From Candidatus Hydrogenedentota bacterium (GTDB lineage: Bacteria; Hydrogenedentota; Hydrogenedentia; Hydrogenedentales; JAJRTN01): a DNA stretch of 63,256 bases. The stretch covers positions 1 to 63,256 of the forward strand of contig JAJRTN010000030.1 in the NCBI GenBank assembly GCA_024278275.1. Reading direction: 5' to 3'. Position 1 is the stretch's first letter, and every line of letters begins with the position of its first letter. Shown one piece after another: positions 52,872-61,663 of this stretch. Both the position numbers and the translations under genes were made by a program. The notes beneath the pieces were generated by a model. The model worked only from the letters and a program-made list of their open reading frames with translations, ran no database searches and was not told the DNA's origin.

Positions 52872-52900
52872 ATCGTAGCGCGTGGCAATGGGGCAAACAA
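52872..52900 (-). promoter_or_regulatory. Candidate promoter of the kinase gene
   Basis: TTGTTT (52895-52900), a 17-bp spacer and TACGAT (52872-52877) on the minus strand, 34 nt before the start. Moderate match. Confidence 0.35.
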
Positions 52901-52989
52901 ACAAACGCGCTGAGCCGTCGCCTCCACGAAGGAGCCGGCTCCCTGTTCCCACAGACTATTCGCCCCCTCAATCATCCGTACCTGTGTTT

Positions 52990-55152
52990 TCATGGCCCTT
53001 TCACGACGGTCCGGTTGTCCACCTCAAAAAAGGCCCCGAGGTACTCCGTCAGGCGTCCCCGGAAGGTGGCGGCAAGTCCCTTCGAATGGGTGACCTGCGG
53101 AATCTGTGCAAGGTTGGCCCGGTACCGCTCCACATCGAAGACGACCCCCTGCCCGGGGGCGCCCAGGCGCTCACCGTTCCGCGGGTTCAACCCCGTGTTC
53201 CACGTGAAAAGCCATTTTCGGCTGCGCAGCGCGATTTTCAGGGGCGATCCCGTCACCGCGACGGGATCCGCCGCAAAGTGACGCTCCAGCAGGTTCCGGC
53301 CGCGCGTCGCCTGGGGAAGCTCCACCCCGCCCAGGTCGAGGATCGTGGGCATAAGGCTGTCAAGCGACACCATCTCGGGCCGCCGGGCCGCCTTCTTGCC
53401 GGGCACCCGCAATAGCAGGGGGACATGGAGGCCGCTTTCCGACAGGGCGGGAATGCCCGGCCCGTCGCGCCGCCATGTGCCACGGCCCGGCTCCGTGAAA
53501 TCCAGGCCATGGGTGCCCGCGATAAGGATGCTCCACCTTTCGCTGTCGGGGATCTTGGCGATCTCGTCAAGAAAACGGCCAATCTGTTCATCCACGTTTC
53601 GAATGGCCGTATCGTGAATATCAATCGCCCGGGGATTCACCTGCTGCCCCATATACCCGCGCCCATAGCGTCCCCGCGCAACGGGGGTTCGCAGTTCGCT
53701 GAGGCGAATCGCCATCAGGAAGGGATCTCCGCCATGGGCTTGCGCCCACGCCCGCGCCCGGTTCAACGTGTGCCGCGACCCGCCATGACGGCGCGGTCCC
53801 GCAGCGCCGGGCCGCAGTTTCCCCCGGGTCCGCTCGACGGGATAGGCCGGGTCGAACCAGTCAAAGCCGCGTTCCAGTCCGCCGCCCCAATAGAGGTCCG
53901 GTTCCCCCGGCTCTTCGCCTTCCGTGAAGGCCGCCGTCAGGTAGCCCCGCCTCCGAAACACTTCGGCCAGCATGACCACCTCTTCCGGCAAGACGCCGCG
54001 ATGGCCGTTCAAGTATCCGTGGGCGAGGGGTGACAAGCCCGTCATGACGCTCCACACGACCGCCGCGCCTTCCGGTGCCATGGTATATGCGTTTTCAAAG
54101 ACCAGAGCCCTATCGGCGAAGGCGTCCAGGCGGGGGGTGGTCTTTCGGTTGTAGCCCTGGAAGCCAACCTGCTCCGCGCCCAGTCCTTCCACCAGCAGCA
54201 CGATAATGCCCGGCGTCTTGGCGCGGTCCCGAGGCAGGGGAAAGCGCGGTCCCCAAAGCAGCATCTCCCGTTCGCTCTCCTCCGCCGGTTGCAGCCCCAT
54301 CTCCGTGACCCACGCGGGCTGGCGCTCGGTGCTCCACATCACGGTGCAGCGCTCCGCCTCCATGGGCAACGAATCACCCGCCAGCCGAAGGATGGCCCAG
54401 CCGTCGCGATCCAGGGGCACGACTTCCTGGCGAACCGCGGCATCCGGCAGGTCGGGCCGCAACGTTACGTAGACCTCCCGTCCTTTTTCACGGTCGCCCT
54501 CCGGGGCCAGCCAGCCCAGCAGCACGTCGTTGCCCTGGCGGCCCGTCAGATCGATGGTGGTGAAGGCGTTCTCGCGAACTCGGCGCGCGGTAATGCAGGC
54601 CTTGCCCACATGGACCATTTCCTCCGCCGAGCGGGCGGCGGCATGGCTGGCGGTCAGGGCCTGGTGCCAGGTTCCCATGGCCAGGACGCACCCCAGCACG
54701 GCGAATCCACAGGCCGCGAACCAGATGAGCGAGGCCACCCGCTCCGAGGGCCGTGCTTTCGTGGCGCCAAAGAAGGACACCAGCTTGAAGAAACCATGGA
54801 CCACCGCAAAGGCCCCCACGAAGAGAAAGACCTCGAGCTTTTCCGGCACGCGGGGCGGAAGAGGCAGGTCCATGCCCAGCAGGTAGGGCACGAGAAACGC
54901 CGCCCCGGCGTTCGAGAGTGTTTCGGCGAACCAGGGAACGCCGCTGTGGGTGGGCTTGAGCAAACGGAGGAGCGCCACGTACAGCAACTGGAGCGCGGCG
55001 AATCCGCAGGCGATCCCCGCGGCCAGCATGAGCCCGGCGCTGAAACCGGGCACATAGCCCAAGCCCGCCAAGACGTGGCGGCCCAGGACACCCACCAACC
55101 CCGCCGAGAGTCCAAGAGATAAAATATACAACGGTCCGATCAGCAAGAACAC
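52990..55152 (-). CDS. Membrane protein with degenerate sulfatase-superfamily domain
   Basis: A 720-residue protein. About five membrane helices at the N-terminus (to about 190), a beta-rich linker (about 190-310) and a sulfatase-fold domain (about 310-650). The fold is recognisable (QGYNRKTTPRLDAFADRALV, VMTGLSPLAHG, SLDSLMPTILDLGGVELP), but the active site is not kept: the metal-binding Asp of the DTLRAD motif is Glu in LLVEGLGAEQ, the nucleophile region reads PEGAAVVWSV, and the DHG motif reads THG. It is probably not a working sulfatase. Start uncertain: the GTG at 55152 is only 1 nt from GAGG, while the TTG at 55146 has GAGG at 7 nt. Divergent from secA. Confidence 0.8.
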   Translation of the reverse strand: MFLLIGPLYILSLGLSAGLVGVLGRHVLAGLGYVPGFSAGLMLAAGIACGFAALQLLYVALLRLLKPTHSGVPWFAETLSNAGAAFLVPYLLGMDLPLPPRVPEKLEVFLFVGAFAVVHGFFKLVSFFGATKARPSERVASLIWFAACGFAVLGCVLAMGTWHQALTASHAAARSAEEMVHVGKACITARRVRENAFTTIDLTGRQGNDVLLGWLAPEGDREKGREVYVTLRPDLPDAAVRQEVVPLDRDGWAILRLAGDSLPMEAERCTVMWSTERQPAWVTEMGLQPAEESEREMLLWGPRFPLPRDRAKTPGIIVLLVEGLGAEQVGFQGYNRKTTPRLDAFADRALVFENAYTMAPEGAAVVWSVMTGLSPLAHGYLNGHRGVLPEEVVMLAEVFRRRGYLTAAFTEGEEPGEPDLYWGGGLERGFDWFDPAYPVERTRGKLRPGAAGPRRHGGSRHTLNRARAWAQAHGGDPFLMAIRLSELRTPVARGRYGRGYMGQQVNPRAIDIHDTAIRNVDEQIGRFLDEIAKIPDSERWSILIAGTHGLDFTEPGRGTWRRDGPGIPALSESGLHVPLLLRVPGKKAARRPEMVSLDSLMPTILDLGGVELPQATRGRNLLERHFAADPVAVTGSPLKIALRSRKWLFTWNTGLNPRNGERLGAPGQGVVFDVERYRANLAQIPQVTHSKGLAATFRGRLTEYLGAFFEVDNRTVVKGP

Positions 55153-55254
55153 ACCTCATCAGCCAACCGCGGGCGGCAAGGGTCGTTCAACCGCGTCAAA
55201 CCCTTATTCCATGCCGTTTTACGCCGCGTCGCATGGAAATCACCAAGATTGCCC

Positions 55255-55275
55255 TGCTATGATGAAAACATAGCA
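55255..55275 (+). promoter_or_regulatory. Extended -10 promoter and inverted repeat upstream of secA
   Basis: TGCTATGAT (55255-55263) is an extended -10 box; its first seven bases also form the left arm of an inverted repeat TGCTATG / CATAGCA with 7 bp between. The right arm ends 28 nt before the secA GTG. An operator overlapping the promoter is possible. Confidence 0.45.
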
Positions 55276-55303
55276 TGATGTTTCATTCGGAGGCCACTTT
55301 TCC

Positions 55304-58045
55304 GTGCTTAATACACTGCTGAAGAAGGTGCTCGGTACGAGCAAGGAACGCGATATCCGGCGTTACGCGCCCCTTATCAAGGCCGTTCGTGACCAGGGCC
55401 GCCGCGTTCGCGCCATGTCCGACCACGAACTCAGGGCGCAAACCGGGATCTTCAAGCAACGCTTGGCCGAAGGCGCCACGCTCGACGACCTCCTTCCGGA
55501 GGCCTTCGCGGTGGCCCGGGAAGCCGCAAAACGGGTGGCCGGCCTGCGCCTCTTTGACGTCCAGATTATCGGCGGCCATGTCCTCCACAACGGCAACATC
55601 GCCGAGATGGTGACCGGTGAGGGCAAGACCCTCGTCGCCATTCTGCCCGTTTATCTCAACGCGCTCACGGGCCGCGGGGTCCACGTGGTCACCGTGAACG
55701 ATTACCTGGCCCGCCGTGACTATGAATGGATGTTGCCGGTCTACGAGTTCCTGGGCCTGACCGCCGGTCTTATCCAGCAGGGCATGGATACCCTGGAGCG
55801 GCAGGTGGGCTATCGCGCCGACATCACCTATGGCGCCAACAACGAGTTCGGATTCGACTACCTGCGCGACAACATGGCCCGCCATCCCGACTATCGTTGT
55901 CAACGGGAATTGCACTACGCCATCGTTGACGAGGTGGACTCCATCCTCATCGACGAGGCGCGCACGCCGCTCATCATTTCGGGCCGCCCGGAAAAAAGCT
56001 CGGATCTTTACGTGAAGGTGGACGACGTGGTGCGCCGTCTGCGCAAGGATGAACATTTCGAGGTGGACGAAAAGCAGCGCAGCGTCATCCTTACCGACGA
56101 AGGGATGGATCTGGCCGAGAAGATGCTGGGCGTGGACGACATCTACACGGAAGAGTCCATCGGGATGGTTCACCTCATCGAGCAATCCCTCAAGGCGCAC
56201 AATCTCTTCAAGCGCGACCGTGAATACATGGTGAAAGATGGTGAAGTACTCATCGTCGATGAGTTTACCGGTCGTGCCATGGAAGGCCGGCGGTATTCCG
56301 ACGGTCTTCACCAGGCCCTAGAGGCGAAGGAACGCGTGCCCCTGCGCTTCGAGTCGCAGACCATCGCCAGCATCACCTACCAGAATTTCTTCCGTCTCTA
56401 TGAAAAGCTGGCCGGCATGACCGGCACCGCCGCCACGGAGGCCATGGAGTTCTCCAATGTATACGGCCTGGACGTGATGCAGATTCCCACGAACCTGCCC
56501 CTCATCCGGGAAGACCTCAACGACCTGGTCTTCGCCACCGAATTAGGCAAGTTTCGCTACGTGGCGGGAGAGATCAAACGCTTTGTCGAGAAAGGCAGAC
56601 CCGTCCTGGTGGGTACCGTGTCCATCGAGAAGTCGGAACTGGTTGCCCAATTGCTCAAGGAAGAGGGCATCACGGACTTCCAGGTGCTTAACGCCAAGCA
56701 CCACGAGCGGGAGGCCTCCATCGTTGCCAACGCGGGCAAACGCGGGGCCGTTACCATCGCCACCAACATGGCCGGCCGAGGCACGGATATCAAGCTCGCG
56801 GAAGGCGTGCGCGAGCTGGGCGGGTTAAGCATCATCGGCACGGAGCGTCACGAGTCCCGCCGTATCGACAATCAGCTCCGTGGCCGTTGCGGACGCCAGG
56901 GCGACCCGGGCACCACGCGCTTCTACGTGAGCCTCGAGGACGAAGTGGCCCGTCTTTTCGGCGGTAACAAAGTGAAGAAGCTGGTGGACTGGTTCGGCAG
57001 TCAGGAAATGGACACCCAGCCCCTAAGTCAGCGGGTGGTGTCGCGCTCCATCGAGCGTGCCCAGCGGCAGGTCGAGGAGTTCAACTTCGAAGCCCGAAAG
57101 CACATCCTCGAATACGATGAAGTCATGGACCGCCAGCGCAAGTACATCTATGCCATGCGACGCGACGTACTCGAAGATAAAGACATCAGCGAGCGTCTCG
57201 AAAAGATGTTCGAGGATACGCTGGCGGACTACGTGGACGAGTACGCCCCGGAGGACGTTTCCCATGACGAATGGGATCTCGACGGCCTCGGCAAGAAGTT
57301 GAAAAGCATCTTCACCATCGAATTCGACTTTGAGCTGGGTGACGAAATCACCATGACGCCTCTGGTGGATCAGGGGCTCGAACAGGTGAAATCCGAGTAC
57401 GCCAGGCGCGAGGAGATACTGGAAGAGGAAATACGGGAGAGCTTCCGGAAGGAGATCGGCGGCGATGAAAGTAAAATCAATTTCAGGGCGCTGGCCCGAA
57501 AACGGGTTCATGACCTGGAATTGATGTGTCTGCTGCGCGCCGTGGACGACAAGTGGATCGAGCACCTCTACGAAATGGATTACCTGCGCGAGTCGGTTCG
57601 TCTTCGCGCCTTTGGCCAGGTGGACCCCCTGCTCGAGTACAAGCAGGAAGGCTACGAGATGTTCCAGAGCATGATCCGGAACATCGAGGAGAGCGTCATC
57701 CAGGCGCTTTTCCGGCTTACCGACCCCGAGGTGCGCAAGCGCCGCGCCGCGAGCCTGCGTCACGGCACCCTCACCGCCCGGGAAGACCCTTTTGCCCAGT
57801 TGCAGGACTACAGCTACATTGCGGCGGACAAGGAGGTGGACAATAGTTTCTCCACTTTCGACACCTCCCGGTTCACCTTGGGCGGACAGCGTCCCGGTGG
57901 TTCACATGGCCGGAACGACGGTGAGGAAGCCGAACGGCCCAAACGTCAGCCCATTCGTGTGCAGAACAAGATCGGCCCGAACGACCCGTGCCCCTGCGGC
58001 AGCGGCAAAAAATACAAAAAGTGTTGCGGCGGCGTCGCCACCTGA
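55304..58045 (+). CDS. secA: Preprotein translocase ATPase SecA
   Basis: A 913-residue motor that drives secretory proteins through SecYEG. Walker A TGEGKT near residue 105, Walker B DEVDSILIDEART near 208, preprotein cross-linking domain, second nucleotide fold with NMAGRGTDIKL and RGRCGRQGDPG, helical scaffold, and a C-terminal zinc SEC-C tail CPCGSGKKYKKCC that binds SecB/ribosomes. The start is GTG, with GGAGG 10 nt upstream. Complete and of usual length. Single-gene unit here. Confidence 0.98.
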   Translation: MLNTLLKKVLGTSKERDIRRYAPLIKAVRDQGRRVRAMSDHELRAQTGIFKQRLAEGATLDDLLPEAFAVAREAAKRVAGLRLFDVQIIGGHVLHNGNIAEMVTGEGKTLVAILPVYLNALTGRGVHVVTVNDYLARRDYEWMLPVYEFLGLTAGLIQQGMDTLERQVGYRADITYGANNEFGFDYLRDNMARHPDYRCQRELHYAIVDEVDSILIDEARTPLIISGRPEKSSDLYVKVDDVVRRLRKDEHFEVDEKQRSVILTDEGMDLAEKMLGVDDIYTEESIGMVHLIEQSLKAHNLFKRDREYMVKDGEVLIVDEFTGRAMEGRRYSDGLHQALEAKERVPLRFESQTIASITYQNFFRLYEKLAGMTGTAATEAMEFSNVYGLDVMQIPTNLPLIREDLNDLVFATELGKFRYVAGEIKRFVEKGRPVLVGTVSIEKSELVAQLLKEEGITDFQVLNAKHHEREASIVANAGKRGAVTIATNMAGRGTDIKLAEGVRELGGLSIIGTERHESRRIDNQLRGRCGRQGDPGTTRFYVSLEDEVARLFGGNKVKKLVDWFGSQEMDTQPLSQRVVSRSIERAQRQVEEFNFEARKHILEYDEVMDRQRKYIYAMRRDVLEDKDISERLEKMFEDTLADYVDEYAPEDVSHDEWDLDGLGKKLKSIFTIEFDFELGDEITMTPLVDQGLEQVKSEYARREEILEEEIRESFRKEIGGDESKINFRALARKRVHDLELMCLLRAVDDKWIEHLYEMDYLRESVRLRAFGQVDPLLEYKQEGYEMFQSMIRNIEESVIQALFRLTDPEVRKRRAASLRHGTLTAREDPFAQLQDYSYIAADKEVDNSFSTFDTSRFTLGGQRPGGSHGRNDGEEAERPKRQPIRVQNKIGPNDPCPCGSGKKYKKCCGGVAT

Positions 58046-58143
58046 TCGGCCTTTGCTCCGGTCGTCTGAATACCGCGCCTGGGTATGCTTATCCCATGCG
58101 TGTGGGTAAGCCCGGTTTCAATCACAGGGAGTTCTGAGGCGCC

Positions 58144-58539
58144 ATGGAATCCTTTCGCGTGGAAACAGAACATCAGACGGAGTTCGTGAAGATCGATCAC
58201 CAGGTCCAAGCCCTGGTGGACGCCGCCAACGTGCGCGAGGGCGTCGTTCATCTGCACGTGCCCCATACTACCGCGGGCATCACCATCAACGAAAACGCCG
58301 ACCCCGACGTGGTGGCCGACATGGAACTCATCCTGAACCGCATGGTGCCGTGGGAGGGCGGCTACGCCCATGCCGAGGGCAATGCCGCCGCCCACGTGAA
58401 GGCAAGCCTTATGGGCAGCGATCTGAACGTACTCATCGAGAAGGGGCGTCTCCAGTTCGGCACCTGGCAATCCATCTACTTCTGCGAATTCGACGGCCCC
58501 AGGAACCGGCAGGTTTGGGTCAAGATCATCCCCGGCTGA
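58144..58539 (+). CDS. yjbQ: YjbQ-family (UPF0047) protein
   Basis: A 131-residue protein of the YjbQ/UPF0047 family. The signature HVPHTTAGITINENAD and the C-terminal YFCEFDGPRNRQVWVKIIPG are complete. The E. coli member can make thiamine phosphate as a side activity; the true role is unknown. Small trimeric protein with conserved His, possibly metal-binding. A GAGG precedes the ATG at 4 nt and a GGGAG at 13 nt, neither ideal. Confidence 0.9.
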   Translation: MESFRVETEHQTEFVKIDHQVQALVDAANVREGVVHLHVPHTTAGITINENADPDVVADMELILNRMVPWEGGYAHAEGNAAAHVKASLMGSDLNVLIEKGRLQFGTWQSIYFCEFDGPRNRQVWVKIIPG

Positions 58540-58579
58540 CGGGGCCACGATTACACCCGATTGCCCCGGCCGTCGAATA

Positions 58580-58806
58580 TAGTCTCTTACCTGTGAAGTT
58601 CTGTTCAAATTGTCACGAAAAAATATTCGCCCCTCCCTTCCGTCATTCCCGCGAACGCGGGAATCCACGGAAAAGGTCAATGTGATGCCCCCCATCATGG
58701 ATCCCCGCTTTCGCGGGGATGACGGTTGGTCGTGGCATGAACGGCTGTAGCGATTCTTGGTTCCGGCTACGCCGGGTTAGGCGCCTCCACGGAGAACTGT
58801 GGGAAC
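58580..58806 (+). repeat. Modular hairpin repeat (family 1), large copy with reordered modules
   Basis: Left arm (TAGTCTCTTACCTGTGAAG), REP palindrome ATTCCCGCG-AA-CGCGGGAAT, spacer, inverted CCCCGCTTTCGCGGGG, then GGTTCCGGC-TAC-GCCGGGTTAG followed by CCACGGAGAACTGTGGG. The GTAGAAG module is missing and the last two hairpins are in the opposite order to 25783-26042. It fills a third of the 651-bp gap before 59191. Confidence 0.8.
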
Positions 58807-58844
58807 GCGAAAGAAGAGTTCTTGAAAGATGGTCCGCGCCACAG

Positions 58845-58874
58845 AGTGCTTCGTCCTTCCTCCTCGCAATGACG
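58845..58874 (+). repeat. CATTGCGAGGAGC-type repeat, fragment (family 4)
   Basis: GAGTGCTTCGTCCTTCCTCC then TCGCAATGACG: the right-hand end only. The sequence from here to 59127 shows no gene or clear repeat. Confidence 0.45.
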
Positions 58875-59127
58875 ATTTCCTGTGGGTGGCCTCTATAGCC
58901 CATGGCCGCCACCCATGGCCGCATCTCGCGGTCAGCCCGACGTGACCGTCCACGGGCGATTCGTCCGGGGACGGTCGAAACAGGCAAGGCGCCCTCTCTC
59001 ATTCTCCCTGTCATTTCGAACGCCGGCGGGACGCAAGCCCGTGCTCGGCTGGGCACCGAAAGGGTACGAAGCGCTGGCGTGGTGAAACGTCTATGAGAAA
59101 GCTCAACAAGGACCCCTTACGAGGTAT

Positions 59128-59156
59128 TTGACACTTCCCCGGCCATGTTTTAGAGT
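59128..59156 (+). promoter_or_regulatory. Sigma70 promoter of the 59191 gene
   Basis: TTGACA (59128-59133), a 17-bp spacer and TAGAGT (59151-59156), 34 nt before the ATG. Confidence 0.6.
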
Positions 59157-59190
59157 GCCCGTGGTAAACCATCCGGAAAGAGCCCGTTCC

Positions 59191-61650
59191 ATGCGCCTGT
59201 TCATAGCCCTGTCACTTCTTGTTTTGCCCCTGTTGCCCGCTTCCGCGGGGCCGCAGCTGGACGCCCTGAACATCATGAAGGACGAATACCCACGGGCGTT
59301 CTACTTTAGACGCCCGGAAGGATTGGCTGCGCGGTCGCAGGGTACCTACGAGGCGTGGGAGCAGACGTTTCTCTCGCTTGATGGCATTATCGGCAAATGC
59401 CTCGACGAAGAGTTGCCGGGCCGTTCGCGCCGTAACATCGACTTCTTCACCCGCTATAAGCACCGGAATCTGGAGAAGCTGGTGTTGTTGCACTTCAATG
59501 GAAACTCGCGCGATCCGCGCTTTGAAACCGGTGGCTATTTTGCCGGGCACTGGTTGTACTTTAACGGCTGCGGGTTGCGCCGGGATGCCAAGGCGGATTC
59601 CTCGGTGTTGCATGTGACGGACCCTGCGCTCTTCTCCACCCGAGTCGGCCGCCTTCAGGGCAACCGCACCGACGACATCGGCATCTGCCGCCTGGACGCG
59701 GATGGCCGTCCGGATTGGTCGGTGGCGGAGCAGGTATCCCTCCTCTCCGTGGACAAAGCGGCCGGAACCATTACCGTTCGCCGGGGCATGCTGGGCACGA
59801 AACCCCGCCAATGGCCCGCAGGCCAGACCTATGTCGCCGCCCATGTGATGGAAGGCCCCTGGGGCGCGAAGTCGAACATGCTGTGGTCGTACAACTATGC
59901 TACGGCCTCCCCGAAAGATGGCGAGGGAAAACAGTGCGCCGACCGGCTGGCCGATGATTTCGCGCGGTGGTTTGGCGAGGGCGGCCCCCTGGCGGCCTTC
60001 GATGGTGTCGAGTTCGATGTGTTGTCCCGCCGCCCCCACGGCGGAAACCGTTTCCGCGGCATTGACACCGACGCCGACGGCCGACGCGACGAGGGCGTCG
60101 TCAACGGACGCCACACCTATGAAGCGGGGGTGCTGCGTTTTCTCGCCCTCCTGCGGGCGCGGCTGGGGGAAGATCGCCTTATCCTTGCCGATGGCCACGG
60201 CGAGCTCAACCAGCGTGCCGTGCCGTACCTCAACGGTATCGAGAGCGAGGGGTGGCCAAGCCTGCACGACGAAGTGATCGGCGACTGGTCGGGCGGGTTG
60301 AACCGGCACGACTTCTGGCGGGCCAACGCGCGCAAGCCCGCTTTCAGCTATATCAATCACAAGTTCCTCCGTGGGGGCTCCATGGTCGAGGTCCCTTTGA
60401 ACATCACCCGCCTGGTCATGGCGGGCGCATTGATGACCGATTCCGCTTTCACCTTCGCCCTCTGGCCGGAAAACAACGCCCGCGTGTGGGATGAATTGGT
60501 CATGGGGGAGGAGCAACGGCCCCGTTGGTTGGGAAAGCCCTTGGGCGCGCCACGGGCCCTGGCCCTGGAAACGCCGGATTTATGGGGCGGACGGAACCTG
60601 CCGGCGGAATGGGTGACCGACGCGAAAACGGGTCACGTCAGCCTGAAACTTCCCCGGGTGGAACCCGGCACACGGGACCTTACCGTGTGCTGCACGTTCC
60701 GTGGCGCGCCCCTCCCCGAGTTTGGTTCCGGCGTGCCCCGGCTGGCGCACCTTCGCGCCATGTTGTCGGGCCAGCTTATCGTCCCCGCGCTGCCCGCGTT
60801 TGCCACGGCCCTGCGTGGCGGGGAAGAGCAAGCACCCGTCGACCCCGACAGCCTGGTGCGCTACTGGCCTTCCCAGGACTTGGGCGGCGAGCGGCATGAA
60901 GCCTACTTCACGCACCCGCCCTATGGGCCGCGCGGTACGGGCTACCTGGTGTGGGAACGCACGGTAGAAGTGCCTTCGGAAAAGCCCGCGCTCTTTTTTT
61001 ACACCGGGCTGCGCAAAGCGCCCAATCCCTCCGATGGCGTGGTCTTTCGCATTGAAGTGCGCTCCGGGGAGGAAACCACGGAAGTTTTCAACACGCACCA
61101 CACGGACTTTGCCTGGAAGGCCCATGAGGTTGCCCTGACCCCCTGGGCGGGACAAGAGGTCACGCTCCGGTTCATCACCGATTGCGGTCCGGCCGACAAC
61201 CCCGGTTCGGATCACGCCTTCTGGGGCGATATCTTTCTCGCAACGGACGGTCGCCGTCCTCAACGTCCCGGCGAAACACCGGGTACCCTCATGACCTGGG
61301 TCAATGATAGGCCTTTCACGTCACGCTTCTATTTTCGCGACATCGGTCCCGGGCCCGTGGATCTGCTGCTGGAGGTGGAAGGGGATGGGCCCGTCCACCT
61401 GGACGCCCTGTCCGCCCACGCCGCCACCGACGCGATGGTCCGGGAGTTCGAGCACGGCGTCGTCCTCGCCAATCCCGCCCGCCAGCCGTACACCTTCGCC
61501 CTTGAATCGTTGTTTCCCGGTGTTCCCTTCCGAAGGCTGCGGGGCGCCCAGGACCGGGTGGTCAACAACGGCGCCCGCGTGGGCACGACCGTGACGCTTC
61601 CTCCCCGAGACGCCCTGTTCCTGGTCAAGGCCGCGCCGCCGGGCGCGTAG
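59191..61650 (+). CDS. Secreted putative glycoside hydrolase (unassigned)
   Basis: An 819-residue exported protein (signal 1-21, cut after PASA). The middle (about 35-440) looks like a TIM-barrel glycoside hydrolase of the putative, uncharacterised type: FYFRRPEG, VLLHFNGNSRDPRF, LWSYNYATASP, a likely catalytic loop in FDGVEFDVLSR, and YLNGIESEGWPS. The C-terminal part (about 500-819) is beta-rich, with a galactose-binding-like stretch. I cannot name a GH family with certainty; a hypothetical-hydrolase family such as GHL15 is a guess. The GGAAAG before the ATG is a fair ribosome-binding site. Confidence 0.72.
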   Translation: MRLFIALSLLVLPLLPASAGPQLDALNIMKDEYPRAFYFRRPEGLAARSQGTYEAWEQTFLSLDGIIGKCLDEELPGRSRRNIDFFTRYKHRNLEKLVLLHFNGNSRDPRFETGGYFAGHWLYFNGCGLRRDAKADSSVLHVTDPALFSTRVGRLQGNRTDDIGICRLDADGRPDWSVAEQVSLLSVDKAAGTITVRRGMLGTKPRQWPAGQTYVAAHVMEGPWGAKSNMLWSYNYATASPKDGEGKQCADRLADDFARWFGEGGPLAAFDGVEFDVLSRRPHGGNRFRGIDTDADGRRDEGVVNGRHTYEAGVLRFLALLRARLGEDRLILADGHGELNQRAVPYLNGIESEGWPSLHDEVIGDWSGGLNRHDFWRANARKPAFSYINHKFLRGGSMVEVPLNITRLVMAGALMTDSAFTFALWPENNARVWDELVMGEEQRPRWLGKPLGAPRALALETPDLWGGRNLPAEWVTDAKTGHVSLKLPRVEPGTRDLTVCCTFRGAPLPEFGSGVPRLAHLRAMLSGQLIVPALPAFATALRGGEEQAPVDPDSLVRYWPSQDLGGERHEAYFTHPPYGPRGTGYLVWERTVEVPSEKPALFFYTGLRKAPNPSDGVVFRIEVRSGEETTEVFNTHHTDFAWKAHEVALTPWAGQEVTLRFITDCGPADNPGSDHAFWGDIFLATDGRRPQRPGETPGTLMTWVNDRPFTSRFYFRDIGPGPVDLLLEVEGDGPVHLDALSAHAATDAMVREFEHGVVLANPARQPYTFALESLFPGVPFRRLRGAQDRVVNNGARVGTTVTLPPRDALFLVKAAPPGA

Positions 61651-61663
61651 GCCAAGGGCGCGG

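Noticed and set aside
52990-55152. Functional arylsulfatase
   Set aside because: The key metal-binding Asp, the nucleophile motif and DHG are all altered.
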